From the NCBI RefSeq assembly GCF_001659605.2, contig NC_035165.2, positions 13,636,445-13,700,444 on the forward strand: a stretch of DNA of 64,000 nucleotides, read 5' to 3'. Below, piece by piece: positions 12,685-25,928 of the stretch (positions are counted from its first letter, which is position 1; every line of letters starts with the position of its first letter). The position numbers were made by a program, and so were the translations under genes. The DNA comes from Manihot esculenta (taxonomy: Eukaryota; Streptophyta; Magnoliopsida; Malpighiales; Euphorbiaceae). The notes under the pieces are model-generated. The model was not told where the DNA came from. It saw nothing but the letters and a program-made list of their open reading frames with translations, and did not search any database.

Positions 12685-13769
12685 TTGTTCTCCTTTCTTC
12701 CTTTATTTCTTTTTTCCTTTTATCCTCCAGTGACATGTAACCGTCGTCGCATTTGTATCCCTGTCATAGTCACACTGACCGCATGTACGAACGTACTGTA
12801 TCATTTTCCATCGTTAGATGGCTATTTAATTCTATCTGCCACCATGTGGACACGATCCCGGATGTCACGGGGTTTGTTGTCTCACGAGGTCACAGGGATA
12901 AATATGGTCGGGTCTCCCATACGTAGGCTCGAGCCCAATTCGACTCATCAAAGTGAAGCAATTGGGCTTGCATATGAAGCAGACCTATGTATTGAGTTTT
13001 AGTAGAGTTAAGGCTTGACCTTTCCAGTATGGGCTCAACCAGGGCTGAGGTGTCCTAGGTCCGGTTATTATCAAGTGTCTCTTCACCTGCTCATTAATTA
13101 TTTCATGATTAATGAGGAGATAAATCCCAAATCTCCAATTACTACTGCACGACTCTAGGAGAGTTCTTGTCAAAATGTCTCCTCTTCGCCTTTACCCGTT
13201 TCAAACTTACACTCTTGCTTTCACTTGTTGCTCTGCCTCTTGCGCTGCTTTTAATATCTTAACCTTTTCTCTTCTCTGTAATTCTTGCCTTTTCAATTCG
13301 AGATACGTCTTACTCTTCTCATGGCTTCTGTTAGGATTCCCAATGTAGTAGGTTGGTGTCCTATTTTACCTCTTCCTACTTTTCTCACTACTTTTCTTGT
13401 GACTATTCTGACACTACCATTTATAGAATTAGGGCTCCCTTATCAAACAAGCAAATCGTTCTCCCCTACCCACCACCAGCGGGTCTAATAGACACCCAAT
13501 AAGGGCGTAACTTGGTCTTTTTTGTCAAGCAACGCGATTTCAAACTGACTTTCCCTTTTACCTCTTTCTTTATTGAGGTCTTCCATCATTTTTGGGTGTC
13601 TCCTCGGACCTTGTTCATGTGTTGTTTCGAGTCCGTTTGCCTGTACTAGGGTTTTACCCCTTTTATTGAGTTGTTTTGCATCTTCTTTCACCTTGTTAGA
13701 TCTAGCCATGGGTTCTATTATTTTGGTCTCCGGGCTATGTTGTCCATATTTGCTAAGTACAGGGATTCA
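12685..13769. mobile_element. Probable LTR/untranslated remnant of a Ty3/gypsy element
   Basis: This stretch is richer in GC than its surroundings. It contains LTR-like text such as GGTCTCCCATACGTAGGCTC and CAATTGGGCTTGCATATGAA, common in plant gypsy LTRs. It adjoins integrase remnants on the minus strand. A 74-codon minus-strand frame (13485-13709, start MARSNKVKEDAKQLNKRGK) may be a leftover of gag or leader sequence, but it is not recognised. LTR ends and duplications could not be defined. Confidence 0.4.
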
Positions 13770-14026
13770 ATAAAAGGCTGGGCTGTCCATATTTGCTGGG
13801 CTGTTTGCGGATGAGCTACTGAGGAAAACTTATGCCATATACTTATGTTCCTTATGAAATCTCAAAAAGAGTTACAGTCAAACTGATTTCCGTTATCTAA
13901 TATGAGCATCCTGGATATCCTGAACCAGCAGATGATGTTGTCCCATACAAAATCTATTACCTGTTGGGTTGTGATGGTGGGTATAGCCTTTGCTTCGGGC
14001 CACTTAGAGAAGTACTCTACAACTAC
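13770..14026 (-). pseudogene. Tat/Ogre-like Ty3/gypsy integrase core fragment
   Basis: The minus-strand translation shows an integrase core segment with EYFSKWPEAKAIPTITTQQV, then LDNGNQFD (a catalytic Asp in an SDNGxQF-like context), then a stop soon after. It continues the zinc-binding part at 17310-17892. The two are separated by a 3.28-kb solo LTR whose ACTAC target duplications are 14022-14026 and 17310-17314. The rest of the core and the C-terminal region are missing or degraded toward 13770. This is a dead fragment. Confidence 0.75.
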
Positions 14027-17000
14027 TAATAAGTTGCAAAACTCACAATCTTTTCCTCATTTAATTCCTTGATTTTACTATGATTTTGATATAAATATTT
14101 AATTTTAATTTGAATTTAATTTTGGACAGGTTTATGAGCAGAAGTTGAGAAAAGGAAGAAAAAAAGGATTAAAGGATTTTTTATCCTAGGAGGCTACAAC
14201 CTTGACCAAACCTATAGCCCAAGGCGATGGGGAGATAAGATAGATTTTTCCACCTAAGAAGGATAAGATCAGCTTCAAATGGGTCAAGTTGAATCAAATT
14301 CAATCATATTAGGATATGAATAAGATTATGATAGAGATAAGATTATGATAGAGATAAGATTAGAATAGAGATAAGATAGAAGTAGTAGATTTTATTTTAA
14401 ACTATTAAAGTTTTATCTTTTTTGTGCCTATATAAAGGCTTCTAGCATTAAACTTAGGGGATCATATTCTACCTCTCACTCTCATTTCCTCTCTTGCTGC
14501 CCCCCTTTCTTCTCCATCTTCTTTTCTTCTTCTTCTCCTTTTGCTTAATTTTTATAATTTTATTATGGTCATGAGTGGCTACACAATTTATTTTTCAGTT
14601 GAAGGTTAAATTAAATTAAGGTTTGTTTAAGTTGTGAGGTTATGCATTTTAACTCTCTTTATCTTATTTCTATTTTTTGTCAATTTCTGATTTCGAGGAA
14701 TACCACCTCCCTTGTTGTTTTCTTAAGAATTCAATAGGCCTATTGAATCTCTTGGAAAAACAACTTATACCTAATTAATCTAATTAAATCTGTAATTGTT
14801 TAATTAGATTAATAACAAGTAGTAATTAACATATTAGTTTATATTAAGAAATTGACAGATTTGATTTAAATAAAATGTGTGTTTTTATTGATTAAGTTTG
14901 GCTTCTTCTCTCTTAATGCAGTTGACTAATTAAATCTACACACATGTTGGGTTGTTAGTTAACTAGGAATTAATTTAAGCGCGAAGTGAATTAATTTATT
15001 CATAAGGAAGAATTGGTGGGATTCGCGTATTTGACCACTGACAGAACGGTTGTCGAGGCCGGTAAAAAATAATCAATTCAGCTACCAACAATATTAATAC
15101 TGTAGATAGTGGTGAAAGGATCGTATCTACGGAGAATTGATACTTATTTACCTTGAGAAGACCAAACAGAAGAGCAGAAAACAAAATGAAAGTAAAGTGC
15201 AAGTAAAGTAAAAGGGGGGGGGGCTTTGAGATTGATTTGACTAGATTAATAAAAAGAGCAATTAAAAAGAAAGCGAATGGCAAATTAAGGATAAAACAAT
15301 AATGGTAAAAGCTCTAGTTGAAGATTCGGATTCACTTTGGTTGATGGGATTGATCATTGACACATATGTTCTTTTGTTTGATTCAATAAATTAGTCATGA
15401 CGATTGAAGATGTTTCTCACAACCATACTTCTCCTTTATTATTAACCAATTAGGGAGAGTCCTCTAATTAATTACTAATCAACAAATTGCAAGGCATGTT
15501 CTTGAGCCTTAGGCTTACTAATAAATGTCAATTGTATTAAGATATGGAGAAAACCAATTCTAGTTACCCACAAGTATGGTGACAACACTAGATCATGCAA
15601 TATCCTTGGCTTTTACACAAAGTGTTCTTATGTTTGAACAATCCAAGCAATTACGGACTTAAAATTATCCAAACTAACAAATATCAATTACCTTGTAATC
15701 AAGAATCAATATAGATCCAAACAACAAAGCAATAATATCTTAAAGCATGAAATTACATGAATATTGAAAAGCAAAAGATTAACAATGTAGTCCAAGTCTC
15801 TCAATTAAAATTACAACCAAAGTTTCACCTATTCTTCAACTAGAAAGCAAAGGTTTCAGCCACTCATGGCTGAAACAAAAACCAAAAATAAAAGAAAGGA
15901 AGAAGAAGAGAGAAGACGTCGAAGGAGATGGAGGTGCGGCGGCCGAAGGCTTGTCCGAATGGGGGAGGAAGAGAAGAAGCTGTGCGGCTGGCCTTGTGCT
16001 CTTTTTAAATAGGATTATATGCTACCCTAGGTCTCCCTTGCTTCCTAATTAGTGTAGAGGTTGCCCAAGATATTGCAGAAGAGGAAGATGGAGAGAATCA
16101 AGGCTTTCAGAAGGAAGGTGGCGTGCAGATGGCCTTCAGAATAGGAAAGGAGCGTACCTTGTGCTTAAAAGGGAAGGAGGAGTGATCCAAGGCTGCCAAT
16201 AGAGGAAGGAGATGTGCCCAAGACTTCAGAAGGAAGGTGTGACGCGCGGCTTGCTTCTGAATAGGAAGGATGCGCGCGGATGGACCTTGCAGAAGAGGTA
16301 GGCACACGCGGCTTACTTCTGAATAGGAAGCATGAGTTGTCCAGACTTCCTTTTTAGGTGGACCCTCTCTTGAATCTTGAATCCGGACTAAATAAAGGCC
16401 AAGTGCATCTTGAGATCTTGCTTCCTGAATAGGAGGATCTGTTGAGGTGTCTGCATATCTTTAAACAAGGAAAGAAAGATTTGCGATTCGAATTTCGAAC
16501 AATCGGCTGACTGCACTTTCCTCATCTGTTACTTTCCTTATTTGACCTCACCTACAAGGAAAGAAGGATCTGCAATTTGAATTTCAAATCTTCTGTTGAT
16601 CGTGCTTTCCTTTTTTGACACTTTCCTTGTTTGGCTTCACATTCTAAATAAGGCAAGAAAGATTTGCAGTTTGAATTTCAAACAGTCCGCCAACTGTGCT
16701 TTCCTTATCTGACTCTTTCCTTATTTAGAACTTTCCATATAAGAAAACTTTCCTTATTTGGAACTTTCCATATTTGGCACTTTTTGGCAGTTTTAAGAGC
16801 ATTTTCTCCAGATTGTCTCTTTAAACCTAATTTTTGCAAAATATGATTAAAACCACAAAATTAGGCAGAAAATGTGCAAATAAACATTAATAACATCATG
16901 ATAATATGGCCTAAACTATGCTCTATCAATCACTATAACCAAACAATAAATAATAACATGAATTATTTTTCTAACCAATGATTATCTGCAAAACACCTCA

Positions 17001-17309
17001 ATTTGATTACCTTTAGCTGAAAGTTTTAACTATTTATTTGTTTCTCAAATTTCAATTGCATTATTTATTATTTTTTTTCCTTTTAAGTTTATTTTTATTG
17101 GCTTGCCCAAGGCACAACCATTCTCATAAAAAAGAAACTCTCTTCTTCTCACTTTTTTGTATTAAACTATTTCTCTATTTCAATTTGGTCATTTAAATGA
17201 AGCAGAATTGAGGTCTCTATGGGATCGATACTCACTCACCCCATCTACAAGTTCTTCTCAATTAAGAAAATGATAGTAAATTTTAAATTGATGGATTCAA
17301 CACTCGTCA
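14027..17309 (+). mobile_element. Solo LTR of an Athila-like family, with a nested insertion
   Basis: Starts TAATAAGTTGCAAAACTCAC and ends CTCGTCA. It is flanked by perfect 5-bp duplications ACTAC (14022-14026, 17310-17314). The same sequence occurs in reverse orientation at 32756-33792, where it directly follows a polypurine tract and begins TGATGAG. This identifies the block as an LTR whose canonical TG has mutated to TA. It includes a short purine repeat (GATAGAGATAAGATTA-like, 14321-14375) and ends in the GGGATCGATACTCACTCACC type text seen in Athila-like LTRs. Removing the insert at 15039-16928 restores collinearity with the other copy. No internal domain remains. Confidence 0.85.
15039..16928 (-). 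mobile_element. Second solo LTR nested in the first
   Basis: On the minus strand it runs from TGATAGAGCATAG to CGTTCTGTCA. It is flanked by ACCAC (15034-15038) and ATCAC (16929-16933), a target duplication with one mismatch. The empty site is preserved in the related LTR at 32756-33792, where GACCAC runs straight into TATAACC. It contains a run of Gs near 15212 and several imperfect internal repeats: GAATAGGAAG-rich units at 16085-16330 and three AAGGAAAGAAAGATTTGC-like units at 16465-16700. No coding domain is present. The superfamily is undetermined. Confidence 0.82.
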
Positions 17310-17892
17310 ACTACGATTACAAATCTCTTATGTCCCACGATTTTAAGGAATGGCCCTAGAATGTCTATCCCTCACTGTGAGAGTGGCCACAGGCTTGATA
17401 TCTTGACCGTAGCGTAGCCGAGCTATTGATGGCATTAGCGAACCTTTGGCAAATATCACATCTCTTCACAAATTCCTCGGCTTCTTTCTTCGCTGTAGGC
17501 CAGTAATATTTCTGCCGGAAAATCTTATTTGCTAATGTGGTTGCTCTCTCATGAACTCCATCGACCCCTTGGTGTATCTTCTGGATTACCCTAGATGCCT
17601 CTTCCGGTCCTACACTCTCAACCATGGGTTGAACTTTCCCCTCCGATATAGGGCTCCTCTTACCGCTTGATAATTGGCAGCCTTAGCTGCAATTTTTTGA
17701 GTCTCTGCTTTGTCTTCGGGCAATTTTCCGATCTCAAGGTATTCTATGTATAGGGTCATTCAGCTTCGTTCTTTATCAACTTGCATGACGGAGGCTGATT
17801 TCTCGAAGGCAGGAATGTCAATTTACTGGACATACACTTCATCTAGGAGCTGCTCTAACTCTTCTGCAAACAACTTGCTAAGTAGGTCTACC
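17310..17892 (-). pseudogene. Tat/Ogre-like RNase H-integrase linker and HHCC domain remnant
   Basis: Minus-strand translation shows a degraded linker with in-frame stops (17640-17892). An open segment at 17365-17625 follows, carrying the integrase zinc-binding HHCC motif: IHQGVDGVHER for the two His and CDICQRF for the two Cys, with KYYWPTAKKEAEEF between. Further on is the start of the core (GIDILGPF) before the solo LTR insertion at 17309. Motif spelling fits the Tat/Ogre or Athila branch rather than the chromoviruses further right. The element is older than the LTR inserted in it. Confidence 0.75.
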
Positions 17893-20200
17893 TCTTAGAA
17901 TTTGTTAAGTAGCTCTTACACAAATAATTTCCACAAAACAACTTTCTAGTATATTGGTTCAGTATTGAACTCTATAGAATTTGTTAAAATATGAAATGAA
18001 ATAAAGAAAAAAAATCAATTTGAACCAAACTGAATATATTTGATTGTCTAAATTAAGCTTTTTAATAGACTTTTTTTTTAAATTTTATTTTTGATGTTGT
18101 AAAATTTAATTAAACTATTCTAACTTTGATTTTTATCTAACAATAACTATTAAATAATATAAACAAGAAATTGATAAATTTTAAATTAAAAACCATAAAA
18201 ATTTCAAAAGAAGTTACATAGTTTATATACACATTCATACAAGATCATCCAAAAATAACTATTTAGTTCAGGTCTACAGTTTTTTTTTTTAAATGCAACC
18301 AAACTAATAAAATTGAATTTTTAAAAAATAAAACTAAATAAAAAAAAACTTAACTGAAATTTTAAATTGATTTGATTTAATCGATTATTTCAATTTGAAT
18401 CGAATATTATTGACCTGTTAAATAAAACTATAAACAATAAAAAAAATACCCTTATAAAAATTAAAAAATAAAAATAATAGTTTTTTTTTTTTCTTTTTGC
18501 ATCTATATTTGGAAGAATCGCATTGATATCTATGCGGATTGCTCTAAAAGTTTCCTACCACATACAAACTGATGGCATCATAAAATCCATCTTCATTTTT
18601 ATGTTTGCTTAAAATCATCTTGTCTATGAGTCTATTAAGTAAGCTGAAGCAATATAGATTTTAAGGAAAATGTGGATCTTTCGAACTAAGAGATTCTACA
18701 ACGAGTACAGTAACAAAAGTCATCTTGGGCCAAAAAGAGCAAAAAGTAAGCTAAATCCATGACAACGCCCATGATTCTAAAAGACCTAGTTACTTGTCAC
18801 TCACCAGAAGTGACCTGCAACTTTTCATATCTTGAGCCATGCCCTTTCCTCAACTTTTTAGCCCCATCTGTGACTGATCTATGATCTATCCGTAGGCAGA
18901 AAGATTGTATCCACACTAGCAAGTATGTGTACCAGAAGAGTTCCTTAAACATTAACTCTCGATTTGAAATGAAAAATTTTATTAAAAAATTAATTAAATT
19001 TATTTTTTTAACAATTTTTTTATTTAAAATATATGAATTTTATTTTTCTAATTTAAAAAATTTTTATTTTAAAATAAATAGAAATCTTGTATAATTTTTT
19101 AAAAAATTATTTAAATTATTTTATCGTAAAATAAATTAGTATTTGCTTTGCTGGGTTAAAAACTGTGCTGATATTGTATTTTGAGATATCAAAAAGCTTG
19201 CCTTGCTCCTTGTGTATATGTTTTATCAATAGACAGAAAAATCAAGGACCTTTCAGATTTGTCTGCTGATATATGAGAGCAAATGATTAGGGGGATTGGC
19301 ATTCTTGATTAAAAGATAAACCCATTTGAGGTTTCTTGGATCTATCAGGGAATTGGGAGATGCTCTGACTCAAGAGTCATGTCTTAGACCATATCTATGC
19401 ATCAGTCTCTTCTGATGAACTCCAAGCTGGATCAGCCAGGCCTTAATTATTTCCTCTGAGTTCAGTTAAGTAAATTTCCAAGCTGGATCAGCCAGGCCTT
19501 GATTGGGTGTGCATTGCCGTTTGCTCTAGTTTGATCATTTTTAATTTTGTAATGTAAAACCAAAACAAGAACAAAAACCGTACTTGAGATAAGAGCTATA
19601 TATGAATAACCAAGAAATCAAATTCCCTTAAATGAATTTGTGGATGTACAATTTAGATATTTTAGTTAAAAATACAGATAATTAAGAGCCTTTTGTTGAA
19701 TAAAAAAATAGTGACCCCAAAATATGAAAATAAGGTAGACTTGTTGGTGGAAATTAATAAATGAGAAAGAAATGACGACCTACCCAGTAATTGACTTGCA
19801 GAGCATTTTGAACTCAAAATTAAGTGTCATCTAAGCCTTTCCTTATCAGGAAGAGGAACACAAAACATATCTGGCATTATTTTATTACAGCATTGTAATT
19901 TATTTTTATTTTCTAATTTTACCCTTTTTATTATATTTTTACAGAGAAAACAAAAGTCCTAGAATGTTCAATTATATGCCAAGGATAGTCCTGCAATTAT
20001 TGTAAGACTCCAAGATGGGGACACTCCACCCTTTTAGCCCATGACCTGCAACATATTATGGTAGCCTCCTCATACTATAAATTTCTAATTTGTAAATATG
20101 TATACATTAAAAATTTGAAAACCTCCCATTCAAAAAAAAAATCTTATTGCTAAAACTTATTAAAATTTCCCATCCCTCAAAAAAAGTCCAAAGTTATGGA
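17893..20200. other. AT-rich intergenic DNA
   Basis: No gene is recognised. Strongly AT-rich tracts lie at 17930-18500 and 18960-19140. The only clear structure is a short direct repeat at 19421-19500. Confidence 0.6.
19421..19500. repeat. 24-bp direct repeat, 56 bp apart
   Basis: TCCAAGCTGGATCAGCCAGG followed by CCTT occurs at 19421-19444 and again at 19477-19500. Confidence 0.85.
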
Positions 20201-20303
20201 AAATAAACTTTAAAAAAATTGAAATATCTCCAAGGAAAAGAAAGGAGTGGTCCTATCTCCAAATGAAGGGCCATAAAACGTCTTATAGTCTCAATTGAGA
20301 TCA

Positions 20304-20361
20304 GATAAGGTTACAGACACAAGGCTACGTGGCACTCTCTCAGGGATGCCAAACGATAAGG
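20304..20361 (+). promoter_or_regulatory. Light-responsive I-box / ACGT / I-box cluster of rbcS
   Basis: Two I-boxes GATAAGG (20304-20310 and 20355-20361) flank an ACGT-core element TACGTGGC (20326-20333). I-box plus G-box pairs are the known light-responsive module of rbcS promoters. The cluster lies 130-190 bp above the TATA box, the usual place. An inverted CCAAT (ATTGG, 20429-20433) lies between. Confidence 0.8.
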
Positions 20362-20491
20362 CTCACATCTCCTACTTGTGGCCATCGTAAGATCCAACGG
20401 CCGATGTCCTTGAAATCAAACATCAACCATTGGATCAGAAATGACCCCACAAAACGACAAAGCAAAGAGAGCTAGGCATCTTTGAAAAGTT

Positions 20492-20499
20492 TATAAAAA
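20492..20499 (+). promoter_or_regulatory. TATA box of rbcS
   Basis: TATAAAAA lies 80 bp upstream of the rbcS start codon. Transcription would begin about 30 bp downstream, leaving a ~50-base leader. Confidence 0.8.
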
Positions 20500-20572
20500 G
20501 AAAGGGATGGTAGAGCAAGAAGCCTTCGTAAATAGTAATAGTAAGTAGAAGAAAGTAAAGGGAGGTAAAAAA

Positions 20573-21417
20573 ATGGCTTCCTCTATGCTCTCAACTGCTA
20601 CTGTGGCTAGCATTAACAGGGTCAGCCCTGCTCAGGCTACTATGGTGGCTCCGTTCACCGGCCTTAAGTCCACCCCAGTCTTCCCTACCACCCGCAAAAC
20701 CAACTCTGACATCACCTCCATCACCAGCAACGGTGGCAAGGTCCAATGCATGAAGGTCAGTACTCCATTTTTCTAACTTCATTTCTCTAGTTGTTAGCTT
20801 ACTACAATTAATAATAACAGAAATAATAAAATGGAATTTTAAAATCCGTAAAATAATTCTAGGATTTTTCTAGAGCTAGAGATCGAGTTCAAATTACAAG
20901 TAGATTGGATCAGCCTTTAGTTCATATGTATATGCTGAATTACTTAGTGTGAAAATGGGAGTGTAGGTTTGGCCAACACTTGGGATGAAGAAGTTCGAGA
21001 CTCTCTCATACCTTCCACCACTTACAAGGGAGCAATTGGCCAGCGAAGTTGAATACCTTCTTCGTTCTGGATGGATTCCTTGCTTGGAATTCGAGCTAGA
21101 GGTGATCTCAAAACAAAATCTTAAAATTTGTTAATAATTCAACACGCAATTGCATGAGTGACTTACGTATGTGTTTGGTTTGGAAGCATGGATTGGTGTA
21201 CCGTGAGCATGCAAGAGTACCAGGGTACTACGATGGTCGCTACTGGACCATGTGGAAGCTGCCCATGTTTGGGTGCACAGATGCAGCCCAGGTGTTGAAG
21301 GAGCTTGATGAGCTGATCAAACATCACCCAGATGGCTATGCTAGGATCATTGGCTTCGACAATGTTCGCCAAGTGCAGTGCATCAGTTTCCTTGCCTACA
21401 AGCCTCCTGGCGCTTAA
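20573..21417 (+). CDS. rbcS: Ribulose bisphosphate carboxylase small subunit, chloroplast precursor
   Basis: Small subunit of Rubisco, the carbon-fixing enzyme of the chloroplast stroma. Three exons: 20573-20755, 20967-21101 and 21187-21417, giving 182 residues. The introns are GT..AG and sit at the family's usual points: after the second or third mature residue, and between LEFELE and HGLVYREH. Residues 1-59 form a Ser/Thr-rich chloroplast transit peptide (start [16 protein letters not shown], ending GGKVQC). The mature chain starts [20 protein letters not shown]. Conserved core pieces are present: [19 protein letters not shown] and [20 protein letters not shown]. No frameshift or stop is seen. 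Light regulation is expected from the I-box/ACGT cluster and TATA box upstream. Probably one member of a small rbcS family; no second copy lies in this window. Confidence 0.97.
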
Positions 21418-24400
21418 ATTATTTTCTCCCAATTTTAATTTGTTGACATTATCCTTTCTGGGTTTTGTTCAATTAGGATCGATGTTTTTGAAATGTTCTC
21501 TTTTTGCTTGTACCTTTTTTCCTTTCCTATCGGAGTTTCTCCGACTGAACGGATGCAAGATGCGAGGTTGAATTCATAAAACTGTTGAACATTTGTTGCT
21601 ATCAAATATTAAACTCGTTTGCCTTGTGCATTTGTTTATGTATAATTTCTAAGTTTCTATATTCTATTATATTATATTCTCATTAGAATTTCATAAATAA
21701 TGTTTAATTTCTACTTTGTTTAAATATAATATAACTCTAATAATTTTGCACACCCATCAACTAGTTATTAGAATAAACAAAATCTGCTTATTACTCGTTA
21801 AATTTTATTAAAATTCAACTTAATGTTTAAAATGTTGAAATTTTTTTATATAAATTATTCATAATTCTCTGTGGCTCTTGAAATTTTTGATGCTCATTTA
21901 TATAATGTTCTTAAAGAAATAAATTTTAAAATTTATAAATATATGTTATTGATGGATTATAGATAAATTAATAAGTTTTTATTTAGTGTTTATTTATTAA
22001 TGTTTTGTTTAGAAAATAGATTGTTAGCACAAAGAAATGCAAAGATATTTTTGAGAAGTGAATGGCTATGCTTCATCTTATCTAGAACACCTAAAGTTCA
22101 GCAATGGGTCATATTAGATATAAAGATGTGGTTGTAGCTATCTCACATGAAATGCTACAAATGCCTATGCAATTCTCATCTACTAAACCATAACAAAATT
22201 TTCCTAAGATATGGTATCTACACATCAATCTTCTTGTCAAATTTGGACAACTCTGTTTCACTCACATTAAAATTGTTCATGAAAATAAATTTGATAAAAT
22301 AAAATATTTTTTTAAGAAAAAATAAAGCAACAAATTATGGATTCAATTATTCATTATAGGAAATTTCTCTTGGAAGTGAGAGAAGAGGCTGAAGAGCTTA
22401 TCATAGGACAATATCACATTGATTTAGGCTGGTGGGATAATTTGGCTACACATGAGTGAGCCCACCCCTTCTATTCTATTCTAATAATTTAGGCTACCCA
22501 CTTATTTTTAAATTATGAGAAGTTCTGTTCTTTCCTCTCTCAAATATTACAAACAAACAAAAAATATCTCAAATTCTCTTTTTTTTTTTCAAAATTAACT
22601 GAATATATTTAATTGTATCTCATTTGATAACGAATAAAACTACTAAACCTGCAAATTTATAAAATGCAATTAAAGATAACATGTGAATTAGCTTCTTATG
22701 GGAAGTGATGTAGAAAAGATAGTTTAACCCTTTAAGCCACCATTTATTTTAAAAAATAATCTGTATTTAAAAAATATTTATATTTTTAACATTTAATTTA
22801 TATTTATTTATAATATTTAGTCTTATTTATATTTATTTAATTTTTTAATAATAATTAGACATAAATTAAAAAAAATAAAATTTAGTATTTTTAACATTTA
22901 TTTTTTAATTAATAGCAAATTTAGCATTTTTTTACTTTATTTTAATTGTAAATAGTTATAAATATTTAACTGTTATTTCCCTTTTGGCATCTCTCTTTCA
23001 ATCATGTCATACTTAATATGGCTACCTCATCTGATGTTGCTTTTGCTTTACCCACTTGAGCTCTGTGTCGCATCTAACTTAAAACAAAATTCCTTTATGA
23101 TAAATTGAGACTTGAGATAGCTGATTAAAAGTAAACCTGATTATACTTCCATCATAATTAGGCAAGATTTACTCAACCTTTAATTCCACAGATAAGATAT
23201 GGAGAAAAAAAATATCCATAGATAAGAGTATCAATTCCAATCTGAAACCAGAACAAACGAAATCCCCTTTTTTTCATAATAAAATATCAATTTTATAATT
23301 GCAAATATCAAAAATTGTTTATTATTCGTAATTAAAATAAAAACTAAATATATAAAAATACTAAACTTTTTTTAATATTGAAATTGTAAAAAATAATATT
23401 TTTATTATTAGAATATATATTTTATAAGGTTAGAACTTAAATTTTAAATTTGGGGTTTTTTAATAAAAATATTAAATTTGAGTATTTGAACTTAGATAAA
23501 AACTCTAAACTTATTTGAACTTGTATCCAAAGTAATAACGTAATAATTGTTAAATTTGGATAAGTTCTATTCCATTCCAAACTCACTCCAAAAAGTATAT
23601 TAAAGAAAAAAAGTGTTTACCCCTTTATAAGGTATAAATCAAAATACCTCTATTAATATTGAATTTCTCATTTCTCACGAGTATGTCACGTTTCAATAGG
23701 TAGATTAAAAAAAAAAAGTTTCTACCAAATTTATAAGAAATATAAATCAAAGCATCTAATTAATATTAAGTCTCTTATAAATATATTACGTTCCAATATA
23801 GTTCTGAGTATACGGAGATGTGTTGAATTATATCGAAATAAAAGTAATGTGTCTTTTTTAAGAGTTAAATATTTTTTTATTGAGTTCATTTTTAAAATGA
23901 GTTAAGTCTGATCTAAATTTAATATGATATTAGAACTTTCCATTAATATTAGCTCTTTTATAAATATATCATACGTTTTAATTTAATTTTAGGAACGAAG
24001 AAGTGTATTGAATATAGATCGGTTGATCCAAATTTAACAATAATAAAATGCTTGTTTAGCTGCTTTTGATATGCAGGTCTTGAAATTCAAAGTGGTCAAA
24101 TGCTCTTTTCACGTGTGGTGTTTAAATTTCTAGAAAAAATTAGATTTATAAGTAAAATGATAGTAAGATAGTAAGAATTACTCTAAACTTCAAATGGTCA
24201 AATGCTTACTTTGTGATGGCTCCATTTCTTCTTAGATTTTTAAAATAAGTAAAAGAAATAATTAAGCGATTAAGTATCCATTTATTTTATAAAAAAAAAT
24301 TTATAAATTTTTTTTATATTTTATAATATTTTATATATTAAAAAATTAATTAATAAAAAATATCTTTATTAAAATTAAAAAAATAATAACATTTTATTTA

Positions 24401-25680
24401 ATAAACAAGAAATCATTTTCTATAATTTAAAAATTTTATTACCATATTTATATATAAATTTAGAAAAAATAATTTTTTTCTTAAATATATCATAATTAAT
24501 AGATTCGTTTCTCAATTTTTAAAATTCAATAGTTTTTTACCTTGAATTTAATTCCGTTAAAATTAGAGGTCTATTTATAAAAAATACCGTTAGTAATAAA
24601 AAAATGACCAAATTACCCTTTCTAAAACTCAACACTTCAATTTCTAAAATTTAATTCTTATAAATTTATAGTCCTTCTCTCAAAAAATTGAAAGGAAAAA
24701 TATATTTTCTTATTGTATAATTAATAAATTTATTTTTTTATTTTTTAAATTCAACACTTTAGTCCTTAAAGTTTAATTTTATCAAAATTCAGGGAAGAAA
24801 ATCTCAAATTCAATTTCCATAAATAAATAAAAATTTCAATAAATTTAAGATTTAAATTCAGTAAAGATAATAAAAATTAAAATATATAAAATTTAAATTA
24901 TTAAAAATAAAAAGTTAAAAGTCAATAGAAATTATTTTTGTAATGCTATTTGTTGTCCATCACGGCTCGCCATTTGAAAAATTCATTAAAACATCTCTAA
25001 CATTTTAAAAAATCTGCTAATTAGTCTTTTCATTAATTTTAATTGTTAAATATTATAAAAAAAATTTAAAATACCTCTGATATGGAGTAACTAATTAATA
25101 AATTTTTTAATAATTTAAGAAATTAACTAATAATTTTTTCTAAACTATAAAGACTAAATATTCTATAAGAGCTAAATAGTAAAATATTTAGTGATAAAAT
25201 TAATAAAAAAATTAAATAGTTTATTTTTAAAATGTCAAAAATATTTTAATATATTTTTTAAATTTAAAAAATTAAATAACAAATTTATCCATAAAAATTA
25301 AATAATAATTTTTATTTTATTATTAATAAAAATATTTTTATAATTATATTTATTCTCTTTTTAAAATTATTGACTTAAAAAAAATTTTTATGAAGAGAAA
25401 TTAAATTTTAATAAAATTAAATTTTAAGTACAAAAATATTATATTTTAAAATAAAAAAATAAATCCATTAATTACTATATATCTAATTTTTCCATAAGTT
25501 TATTTATATATCTTTTAGTGTACTCTACGCTTGTGATTTTTACTAAAACGCTTATAAAAGCTCAGTTGAACAGAACAGATTTCAAAGCGGCTCATCCTTA
25601 TTTCCTTCACATTATAATTACAAACACGGATTAGTAGAAGTGCCAAACATTAAAATATTACATTGGAATGCCTCCCAAAC
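21418..25680. other. 3' flank of rbcS and long AT-rich intergenic DNA
   Basis: The first ~250 bases hold the likely rbcS 3' untranslated region (T-rich, with TTTGTTTATGTATAA-like polyadenylation context near 21640). From about 21700 to 25550 the sequence is extremely AT-rich with no gene, RNA or named repeat recognised. The last part is the likely 3' untranslated region of the minus-strand gene ending at 25929. Confidence 0.6.
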
Positions 25681-25688
25681 ATCTCCAG

Positions 25689-25720
25689 ACTTCTCTCTCT
25701 CTCTCTCATTCTCTCGCTCT
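25689..25720. repeat. CT microsatellite
   Basis: A run of CT dinucleotides with small interruptions, in the probable 3' untranslated region of the neighbouring minus-strand gene. Confidence 0.8.
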
Positions 25721-25928
25721 TTCTGTGAACAAGAACAATGAACACTCGTCTCTCAACCCTTTTTATTTCTTTCAAAATTAAACCTCTCTCAACCTTCATT
25801 ACATGTACATATTTTGAGAGAGCAAAACTCACCAGCAAAGACCAGTAAACCTTGTATGTACATCAAACAAAAACACAGCAGTATTTCACTACTCCATCTT
25901 CAGATCAAAATTTGCCAACTTCTGGGTT

